Source: an uncultured bacterium (GTDB lineage: Bacteria; Bacillota; Clostridia; Christensenellales; Borkfalkiaceae). From it: 5,181 nt of DNA. Made by a program: the position numbers and the translations under genes. Positions 1 to 4,206 of this stretch are shown here, piece after piece. The notes beneath the pieces were generated by a model. It did no database searches. It saw only the letters and a program-made list of their open reading frames with translations, and was not told the origin of the DNA. The stretch spans positions 560 to 5,740 of the forward strand of contig CAKXBD010000133.1 of assembly GCA_934871445.1 (NCBI GenBank), written 5' to 3'. The stretch's first letter is position 1; each line of letters starts with the position of its first letter.

Positions 1-1
1 T

Positions 2-415
2 TGGGAGCAACATTTTACCGAGGAAATCTCGCATCTGCATAAAGCTGCCGAATTGCTCTTAAAATACGAAGGGAAAGTATGGCAGCAGCTCTTTCCCGAG
101 GGCGGAGATTTTCCCGAACTTCTCAAATTCCGCTCCCAAAAAGAATATATCCGGGAAGTGCTTAAAAGCGTGCGCTTGACGGCAGTGGAGGAGGGCTTCA
201 GGGAGCTTTCGGCTATGCCCGATAACTTTCGCTATTTTTCCTATAATAAAGGAGTTAACGGAAACTTGGAAAAGGTCGGGACTCATTCCGTCATCAATCT
301 CGCCATTTCCGAATTCGGCAAGGATTATCGGATAGAGAATAAAGCGCATCCCGTCGAAGCGCTCTCGAAACGTACTAAGGACAATACGGACGTAGGCAGA
401 GTCAAGGATGCTTAA
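2..415 (+). CDS. Probable ferritin-like domain protein, 3' part (5' end outside window)
   Basis: The frame is open from the left edge and ends at TAA 413-415, giving the last 137 residues of a longer protein. A TTG at 53 could be read as a start, but the frame continues upstream without a stop and the upstream residues (WEQHFTEEISHLHKAAELL) look like real protein, so the gene is cut by the window edge. The visible N-terminal part is helical and carries E-x-x-H-L-H (EISHLH, about residues 8-13 of the fragment), which resembles the ExxH metal-ligand motif of ferritin-like/rubrerythrin-like di-iron helical bundles. The C-terminal end DNTDVGR looks like a family signature I associate with uncharacterised clostridial ferritin-like proteins; this is from memory, not a search. 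Role is not assignable beyond possible di-iron or oxidative-stress chemistry. A hairpin terminator follows 33 bp downstream, so this is the last gene of its transcript. Confidence 0.6.
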   Translation, partial: WEQHFTEEISHLHKAAELLLKYEGKVWQQLFPEGGDFPELLKFRSQKEYIREVLKSVRLTAVEEGFRELSAMPDNFRYFSYNKGVNGNLEKVGTHSVINLAISEFGKDYRIENKAHPVEALSKRTKDNTDVGRVKDA

Positions 416-447
416 AGATTAGACAACGTATAAATTTCCGTAATTTG

Positions 448-490
448 ATCGGCCCGACGCTCAGACAGAACGTCAGGCCGATTTATTTTT
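448..490 (+). terminator. Rho-independent terminator after the ferritin-like gene
   Basis: The arms ATCGGCC (448-454) and GGCCGAT (476-482) pair perfectly. After one C/A mismatch, GACG (456-459) pairs with CGTC (471-474), leaving an 11-nt loop. The T-rich run TTATTTTT (483-490) follows on the + strand. On the - strand the same hairpin lies about 20 bp past the stop of the MBL gene but is followed by CAAATTACGG rather than a T run, so it should terminate mainly rightward transcription and only weakly, if at all, leftward. Confidence 0.85.
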
Positions 491-501
491 GTCAGAAAAA
501 A

Positions 502-1266
502 TCAAAGGTGGATTTGGAAGTCGTCATACTTGAAAATACCGTTTCCCTGATGCAAAAGTCCGTTTTCATACAGCGTATCAAAAGCATCGCCTATCCGCTC
601 AATTATCTTTGGAGAAATATTTAAGCTATGATGTCCGGGAAAAAGCTTGTTTATCTCCAAGGCACGGATTTTTTTGACGGAATCCCGAAATTGCTGCGGA
701 TTTGTAGTGGGATAAAAAGCGTCTAAACAGCCGCTGTAAATTAAGTCTCCGCAATATAAGTATTTACGATTTGGTTCATAGAAGCAACAATGCCCTGGCG
801 AGTGCCCGGGCGTATGAATGACTTCTACCGTCCTGCCGCCGATATCGATTCGCTCTTTGTCATGCAGAAGTTTTTTGGGAAAACCTTGAAAAATCCGATA
901 TTTTTCTATATTGAACCCGGAAGGGAACGGACAAGGGACTTTCGTAAGGGTATCGATTACCGCCTGCCGCGGCAAAGGAAATTTGACGAACAGCCAATCT
1001 TTTTCCGCTTCGTGTACTGCAATATCGTCAAAGTATTTATGGCCTCCGATATGATCCCAATGTACGTGTGTAGTTAGTACCGAAACGGGGAGTGCTGTCA
1101 GATTTTCCACGACTTTTTTAATATTTTCAATCCCCAATCCCGTGTCGATTAGAAGGGCTTTTTTTGTTCCGCATAAAAGATAACAGTGCGTTTCTTCCCA
1201 ATGCTTGTATTCGCTGATAATAAAAGTATCCGAGTCAATAGGCTCGACGGTAAACCAATTTTCCAT
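502..1266 (-). CDS. MBL-fold (metallo-beta-lactamase superfamily) metal-dependent hydrolase
   Basis: This 254-residue, apparently full-length, cytoplasmic protein has no signal peptide. It shows the complete metallo-beta-lactamase-fold metal-site series: HVHWDH at 67-72 (H67, H69, D71, H72), HTPGHSPGH at 151-159 (H155 as ligand), CGD at 172-174 (D174 bridging) and PGHH at 210-213 (H212 as ligand). IDTG at 40-43 is the usual early strand and turn. All ligands for a binuclear glyoxalase-II-like centre are present, so it should be active, but the substrate cannot be read from sequence; thioester hydrolase, lactonase and phosphodiesterase activities all occur in this superfamily. The N-terminus MENWFTVE followed by HWEETHCYLL resembles clostridial relatives as I remember them and supports this ATG. 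There is no Shine-Dalgarno directly upstream (CTCATTATAAAA precedes the ATG). It follows the PPTase gene by 100 bp on the same strand and may share its transcript. Confidence 0.92.
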   Translation of the reverse strand: MENWFTVEPIDSDTFIISEYKHWEETHCYLLCGTKKALLIDTGLGIENIKKVVENLTALPVSVLTTHVHWDHIGGHKYFDDIAVHEAEKDWLFVKFPLPRQAVIDTLTKVPCPFPSGFNIEKYRIFQGFPKKLLHDKERIDIGGRTVEVIHTPGHSPGHCCFYEPNRKYLYCGDLIYSGCLDAFYPTTNPQQFRDSVKKIRALEINKLFPGHHSLNISPKIIERIGDAFDTLYENGLLHQGNGIFKYDDFQIHL

Positions 1267-1279
1267 TTTTATAATGAGA

Positions 1280-1310
1280 TTTATAAAGGGCAGTTGAAAT
1301 GAGACTGAAA
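1280..1310 (-). promoter_or_regulatory. Weak candidate promoter for the MBL hydrolase gene
   Basis: Reading leftward, TATAAA (1285 to 1280) is a good -10, but the only -35-like hexamer upstream is TTTCAG (1310 to 1305) at a 19-bp spacing, which is poor. If used, transcription would start about 6-7 nt before the ATG, leaving almost no leader. This would fit the absence of a Shine-Dalgarno. Read-through from the strong PPTase promoter is an equally plausible way to express this gene. Confidence 0.2.
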
Positions 1311-1335
1311 TATTCTTTCGCCTTCGCCTCGCATA

Positions 1336-1355
1336 GATTTTTTCTTGAAAAAATC
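1336..1355. repeat. 20-bp perfect inverted repeat in the PPTase-MBL gap
   Basis: GATTTTTTC (1336-1344) and GAAAAAATC (1347-1355) are exact inverted repeats separated by TT. The arms are almost all A/T and neither strand has a T run immediately after the hairpin, so it does not make a convincing terminator. The right arm and centre overlap TTGAAA, the -35 of the rightward promoter candidate at 1345-1373. It could be an operator-like palindrome or simply a low-complexity A/T stretch. Confidence 0.4.
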
Positions 1356-1373
1356 AAAAAAAAGTGCTATAAT
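1345..1373 (+). promoter_or_regulatory. Candidate rightward promoter, antisense to the PPTase gene
   Basis: TTGAAA (1345-1350) is followed by a 17-bp spacer and a perfect TATAAT (1368-1373), preceded by TG one base away (TGC-TATAAT), which makes an extended -10. It scores as well as most sigma-A promoters in the window. The -10 covers the PPTase stop codon (CTA on +, 1367-1369). Transcription would begin near 1380 and run antisense through the whole PPTase gene towards the C_GCAxxG gene at 1914, for which no close promoter was found. The surrounding A/T richness means a chance match is possible. Confidence 0.5.
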
Positions 1374-1885
1374 GAGAGAAACTCGGTATTGTCGCAGCCT
1401 TTTTCTCGACAAAGGGTAACGATATGTCCGTCTTTTTCATACACGGAAAGGCATACGGGAAGCTCCAATCCCGAATAGAAAATTTTTCCGCCGATAAAAG
1501 AAATTTTTTTCAGATCCGCCGCGAGAGACCCGCCCAACCATTTGACGGTACTTTCGATTGCGGTCCAATGACGGAGAAAATCTTCTTTTCCCTTTATTTC
1601 TTCCCGCTCGTCGAAAGGAAATCTGGAAAGGATGGGGCGATAATCGATTTCCCTTGAAATCAATTCGGCGTCTATTCCTATATTTTCGTCGGAAACGGCA
1701 ATAAATTGCGTTTCTTTGGTATGCGTGACGGAAAAAAATAAAGGGGTATTCTCTAAGAAAGGTTTCCCCGTTTCGCTCCTCGAAATTACGGCGTCTCTGA
1801 TTCGATAGTGCTCGAAAAATACCTTTCGTATCATTCGCTCGCTGTCGGAAAAATTTTCGGTTTTCGCAAAAAATACCTTTTCCAT
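1367..1885 (-). CDS. Compact Sfp-type 4'-phosphopantetheinyl transferase
   Basis: The protein transfers 4'-phosphopantetheine from coenzyme A to a serine of acyl- or peptidyl-carrier proteins in the cytoplasm. With the start at ATG 1885 it has 172 residues, intermediate between AcpS (about 120-140) and Sfp (about 220). Family motifs occur in order: GKPFLENTPLFFSVTHT (40-56), IGIDAE (69-74) with D72 and E74 as Mg-binding acids, and HWTAIESTVKWLG (106-118), corresponding to the W-x-x-x-E-x-x-x-K motif (W107, E111, K115). The frame stays open another 22 codons upstream, but that stretch runs through a perfect promoter and lacks family-like sequence, so the internal Met (MEKVFFAKTE) is the start. 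No Shine-Dalgarno precedes it; the -10 ends 6 nt before the ATG, implying a leaderless message. No carrier protein or synthase gene is adjacent, so its target lies elsewhere. The MBL hydrolase gene follows by 100 bp. Confidence 0.9.
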   Translation of the reverse strand: MEKVFFAKTENFSDSERMIRKVFFEHYRIRDAVISRSETGKPFLENTPLFFSVTHTKETQFIAVSDENIGIDAELISREIDYRPILSRFPFDEREEIKGKEDFLRHWTAIESTVKWLGGSLAADLKKISFIGGKIFYSGLELPVCLSVYEKDGHIVTLCREKGCDNTEFLSL

Positions 1886-1891
1886 AAAATT

Positions 1892-1920
1892 ATTATAACA
1901 GGAGTACAAATAAATGTCAA
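1892..1920 (-). promoter_or_regulatory. Perfect-consensus extended -10 promoter of the PPTase gene
   Basis: Reading leftward: TTGACA (1920 to 1915), a 17-bp spacer, then TATAAT (1897 to 1892), with TG at 1900-1899 giving the extended -10 TGT-TATAAT. Both hexamers match the sigma-A consensus exactly. Only AATTTT separates the -10 from the ATG at 1885, so the expected start of transcription (about 7 nt after the -10) is the A of the start codon. The -35 covers the first codons of the divergent gene at 1914, and the spacer is the complement of that gene's ribosome-binding site. Confidence 0.88.
1900..1904 (+). promoter_or_regulatory. Ribosome-binding site of the C_GCAxxG gene
   Basis: AGGAG lies 9 nt before ATG 1914, an ideal spacing, and fixes that ATG as the start. 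It sits inside the spacer of the opposing PPTase promoter. Confidence 0.87.
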
Positions 1921-2384
1921 GAGCGGATATTGCAAAACAAAATTTTCTCAAAGGTTATACGTGTGCGCAGGCCGTTTTGCTCGCTTTTTCCGATATTACG
2001 GGGGCGGACGAAGAAACAGCGATGAAAATTTCTCTCCCGTTCGGCGGAGGAATGGGAAGAATGCGTCTCACTTGTGGAGCCGTCAGCGGCATGGTGATGG
2101 CACTCGGGTTGATACTTTCCCGTGCGGAGGTCGATTCGTCCAATAAGAGAGAAGTTTATGCGGCGGTACAGGAACTTGCGGGAAAATTCAAGACGGAAAA
2201 CGGCAGCGTCGTTTGCGGCGAACTTCTCTCGGGAGCGCATTTGAAAGCAAGTACGGAAGCCGTCCCAGAAGAACGGACTGCGGAATATTATAAAAAACGT
2301 CCCTGTCCCGAGCTCGTATATTCGGCGGCGAAAATTTTGGAAGAATATCTCGAAGCGCAAAAGGATACACGTTCTGAAAAATGA
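1914..2384 (+). CDS. C_GCAxxG_C_C family protein (predicted redox or metal-binding cysteine protein)
   Basis: This 156-residue soluble protein matches the C_GCAxxG_C_C family pattern: C17 in GYTCAQAVL, the glycine-rich GGGMGR (44-49) followed by CGAVSG (54-59, C54), C101 in VVCGELL and C131 in RPCPELV. The four spaced cysteines are the family hallmark and suggest a bound metal or cluster, or thiol redox chemistry; the biochemical role of the family is not established. Length is typical and all the cysteines are kept, so it looks intact. The start is fixed by AGGAG at 1900-1904. It is divergent from the PPTase gene with only 28 bp between the two start codons, and is followed after 30 bp by the SRPBCC gene with its own ribosome-binding site, so the two are probably cotranscribed. 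No good promoter is seen immediately upstream; the nearest strong rightward candidate is at 1345-1373. Confidence 0.9.
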   Translation: MSRADIAKQNFLKGYTCAQAVLLAFSDITGADEETAMKISLPFGGGMGRMRLTCGAVSGMVMALGLILSRAEVDSSNKREVYAAVQELAGKFKTENGSVVCGELLSGAHLKASTEAVPEERTAEYYKKRPCPELVYSAAKILEEYLEAQKDTRSEK

Positions 2385-2403
2385 ACAGATAAATTTTTTA
2401 ATA

Positions 2404-2410
2404 GGGAGGG
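2404..2410 (+). promoter_or_regulatory. Ribosome-binding site of the SRPBCC gene
   Basis: GGGAGGG lies 4 nt before ATG 2415 (the GGAGG core is 5 nt away). It is a strong site in a 30-bp intergenic gap with no terminator, consistent with translation from a message shared with the C_GCAxxG gene. Confidence 0.85.
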
Positions 2411-2414
2411 AAAA

Positions 2415-2810
2415 ATGATTGTTTCGAAGATAAAGGCCGCCGTTTCGAGCAATGTCGAAAAAGTTTGGAAATTTGTGACTTCGGTTACAGATTACGATAT
2501 TTGGCGCAGCGATTTGGGCAGAACGGAAATTGTAAATTCGCGGCAGTTTGTCGAATACACCAAAGCAGGGTATGCCACTACTTTCACGATTACGCATTGC
2601 TGTCCGTTTGAACGCTGGGAATTCGATTTGGAAAACGACAATCTGAAAGGGCATTGGACGGGAATTTTTGCACAAAGGGGCGAAGAAACGGAAATAGAGT
2701 TTACGGAAATCGTGACGGCCAAAAAGTTCTTTCTGAAACCGATGATAAAATTTTATCTGAAAAAACAGCAAAAGAAATTTATTTCGGATCTTAAAAAGGC
2801 ATTGGTATAA
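2415..2810 (+). CDS. SRPBCC (START-like, polyketide cyclase/dehydrase-type) family protein
   Basis: This 131-residue protein has the layout of a single SRPBCC helix-grip domain: a first strand with the opening MIVSKIKAAVSSNVEKVWKF and a D-Y-D-I-W turn (residues 26-30), a series of alternating strands in the middle (about 35-100; ERWEFDLEND and EIEFTEIV are examples), and a long amphipathic lysine-rich C-terminal helix (about 105-131) that would close the ligand pocket. The fold binds hydrophobic ligands in many unrelated roles, so no ligand or reaction can be named. There is no signal peptide or membrane segment. The start is fixed by GGGAGGG at 2404-2410. It is the second gene of the presumed pair with the C_GCAxxG protein, and a bidirectional terminator follows about 78 bp after its stop. 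Confidence 0.82.
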   Translation: MIVSKIKAAVSSNVEKVWKFVTSVTDYDIWRSDLGRTEIVNSRQFVEYTKAGYATTFTITHCCPFERWEFDLENDNLKGHWTGIFAQRGEETEIEFTEIVTAKKFFLKPMIKFYLKKQQKKFISDLKKALV

Positions 2811-2888
2811 GATTTTCCCGACGTCAATCCATAAAATACAGAGCGTCTTTTCTTAAAGATTAGTCTGACTTTTGAGGGGACGAAACAT

Positions 2889-2918
2889 AAAAAAGCGTGG
2901 AATTATCCGCGCTTTTTT
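2889..2918. terminator. Bidirectional rho-independent terminator between the SRPBCC gene and ychF
   Basis: Thirteen pairs (2889-2901 with 2906-2918, one T/G wobble) enclose an ATTA loop. The core is GCGTGGA/TCCGCGC flanked by six A on the left and six T on the right, so each strand ends in a U run after the stem. It lies about 78 bp past the SRPBCC stop and about 24 bp past the ychF stop, and can end both convergent transcripts. The rest of the gap (2811-2888 and 2919-2942) holds nothing I can recognise. Confidence 0.93.
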
Positions 2919-2942
2919 CGTTTGAAATTTTTTCATCAAAAA

Positions 2943-4058
2943 TTACTTTGAGCTTTTGGAGACGTTAAAATAATATTCTACGACATCTCCATCCTGCATG
3001 ACATATTCTTTCCCTTCGGAACGAACCTTTCCTTTTTCCTTTGCCGCGGCTATGGAACCGAGTTCAACCAGCGTTTCCCAATTGACGACGTCGGCCCGAA
3101 TAAATCCTTTTTCAAAGTCGGAATGGATTTTCCCTGCTGCCTGCGGCGCTTTCGTTCCCTTGACGATGGTCCAAGCCCGAGTCTCCTTCTCTCCCGCCGT
3201 CAGATAAGAAATGAGCCCCAAAAGCGCATAGGATTTTTTAATGAGGCGGTCGAGTCCGCTTTCTCCGAGTCCGAATTCCTCCATGAATACGGCTTTGTCG
3301 TCAGGATCCATTTGAGAGAGCTCTTCTTCCGTTTTCGCGCAGATTACCAAAACCTCGCTGTGTTCTTTCGCGGCAAATTTTTTTACCTCGACGACAAAGG
3401 GGAGAGCTTCCTCGTCTTTGCCCATATCGCTTTCTTTGATGTTGGCGGCATAGATTACCGGTTTTACGGTGAGCAGAAAAAGATTTTTCAAAAACTCCTC
3501 ATCCGTATCCTGTACGGGGAAAGTCCGCGCAGGCTTTTCCGCTTCGAGATGTGCGTACAGCTTTTCGAGAAAAGCATATTCTTCCGCGGCTTTTTTATCG
3601 GCTCCGCCGCGCGCGTTGCTCTTAATTTTTCCCAACCTGTTCTGTACGGCTTCCATATCGGAGAGAATGAGTTCGAGATTGATCGTTTCTATGTCCCGAA
3701 CGGGATCGATGGAATTTTCCACGTGCGTAATATTTGCGTCCTCGAAACAGCGGACGACATGCACGATAGCGTCGACTTCGCGGATATGGGAGAGGAATTT
3801 ATTTCCGAGCCCCTCTCCGCGGGAAGCCCCTTTTACAAGTCCCGCAATATCGACGAATTCGATGACGGCGGGGGTAACTTTTTTGCTTTGATAGAGAGCG
3901 GCGAGCTTGTCGAGTCGTTCATCGGGAACGGCGACGACGCCGACATTCGGTTCTATCGTACAAAAGGGATAGTTGGCACATTCCGCGCCGGCATGTGTGA
4001 TTGCGTTGAACAGAGTGGATTTTCCCACGTTGGGAAGTCCTACGACACCGAGTTTCAT
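2943..4058 (-). CDS. ychF: YchF/OLA1 family redox-regulated ATPase
   Basis: This is a universally conserved Obg-related P-loop protein that hydrolyses ATP rather than GTP and associates with ribosomes. The 371 residues show G1 GLPNVGKST (7-15), G3 DIAGL (70-74) with L74 in place of the catalytic glutamine as in the HAS-NTPase group, and the YchF-type G4 NIKE (206-209) instead of NKxD, the change linked to ATP preference. A helical insert (about 130-175) and a C-terminal TGS-like domain (about 282-366, with RAWTIVKGTKAPQAAGKIH) complete the family architecture. C33 in PFCTIEPN matches the cysteine implicated in redox control of the E. coli protein. The start ATG is preceded by AAGGAAA at a slightly long spacing. 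The chain runs about five residues (SKSSK) past the usual ...FNV end. It is divergent from argS and ends against a bidirectional terminator. Confidence 0.97.
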   Translation of the reverse strand: MKLGVVGLPNVGKSTLFNAITHAGAECANYPFCTIEPNVGVVAVPDERLDKLAALYQSKKVTPAVIEFVDIAGLVKGASRGEGLGNKFLSHIREVDAIVHVVRCFEDANITHVENSIDPVRDIETINLELILSDMEAVQNRLGKIKSNARGGADKKAAEEYAFLEKLYAHLEAEKPARTFPVQDTDEEFLKNLFLLTVKPVIYAANIKESDMGKDEEALPFVVEVKKFAAKEHSEVLVICAKTEEELSQMDPDDKAVFMEEFGLGESGLDRLIKKSYALLGLISYLTAGEKETRAWTIVKGTKAPQAAGKIHSDFEKGFIRADVVNWETLVELGSIAAAKEKGKVRSEGKEYVMQDGDVVEYYFNVSKSSK

Positions 4059-4070
4059 AATTTTACAGTT

Positions 4071-4076
4071 TCCTTA
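4071..4076 (-). promoter_or_regulatory. Ribosome-binding site of ychF
   Basis: On the minus strand, TTAAGGAAAC precedes the ATG at 4058; the AGGA core ends about 11-12 nt before the start codon. The spacing is a little longer than optimal, but no better site or alternative start is present, and the protein N-terminus (MKLGVVGLPNVGKS) is canonical. Confidence 0.6.
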
Positions 4077-4088
4077 AAAAGTTTTCGT

Positions 4089-4117
4089 TTGATTTTTCTG
4101 CTATATTATAATATAAA
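4089..4117 (+). promoter_or_regulatory. Candidate distal promoter for argS
   Basis: TTGATT (4089-4094), a 17-bp spacer and TATAAA (4112-4117) form a reasonable sigma-A-type promoter on +. It would give a leader of roughly 80 nt before argS. It overlaps the opposing ychF promoter, so the two would compete for polymerase. Confidence 0.5.
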
Positions 4118-4133
4118 ATCGGAAAATAAGCAA
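4105..4133 (-). promoter_or_regulatory. Promoter of ychF
   Basis: Reading leftward: TTGCTT (4133 to 4128), a 17-bp spacer and a perfect TATAAT (4110 to 4105). Transcription would start near 4098, leaving about 40 nt of leader that includes the ychF ribosome-binding site. Confidence 0.7.
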
Positions 4134-4140
4134 ATTAAAC

Positions 4141-4169
4141 TTGCTCAAAATCGAAAAATATGTTAATAT
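4141..4169 (+). promoter_or_regulatory. Candidate proximal promoter for argS
   Basis: TTGCTC (4141-4146), a 17-bp spacer and TAATAT (4164-4169), with TG at 4161-4162 making an extended -10 element. The -35 is weak (only TTG matches) but the extended -10 compensates. Transcription would begin near 4176, about 30 nt before the ATG. Either this or the 4089-4117 site, or both, may serve argS. Confidence 0.45.
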
Positions 4170-4187
4170 ATCTCTTGTAAAATTTAC

Positions 4188-4197
4188 GGAGAAGGAA
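4188..4197 (+). promoter_or_regulatory. Ribosome-binding site of argS
   Basis: The purine run GGAGAAGGAA precedes ATG 4207 with a 9-nt gap from its end, supporting this start. A second AAGGA at 4201-4205 is too close to the ATG to be the main site. Confidence 0.75.
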
Positions 4198-4206
4198 AAG
4201 AAGGAC

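Noticed and set aside
1356..1385. T-rich run after the PPTase stop as a leftward terminator
   Set aside because: No GC-rich hairpin precedes the T run; the only nearby stem, GAG-TTT-CTC, has three pairs. Read-through into the MBL gene therefore remains possible.
1886..1951. 22-codon N-terminal extension of the PPTase frame
   Set aside because: These codons are laid over a perfect TTGACA-17-TATAAT promoter and give non-family sequence; transcription from that promoter could not include them.
1917..2771. 284-codon open frame on the minus strand across the C_GCAxxG and SRPBCC genes
   Set aside because: It is antisense to two genes with clear family motifs and ribosome-binding sites, its translation is rich in F, R and H without domain-like pattern, and it crosses an intergenic gap. 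It is a codon-bias shadow.
3123..4166. 347-codon open frame on the plus strand opposite ychF
   Set aside because: The minus-strand frame is an unmistakable YchF; the plus-strand translation has no recognisable motif and no ribosome-binding site. Its length reflects lack of stops in the complement.
4118..4206. T-box or other riboswitch in the argS leader
   Set aside because: The leader is at most about 80 nt, A/T-rich, and lacks the T-box sequence and an antiterminator/terminator pair.
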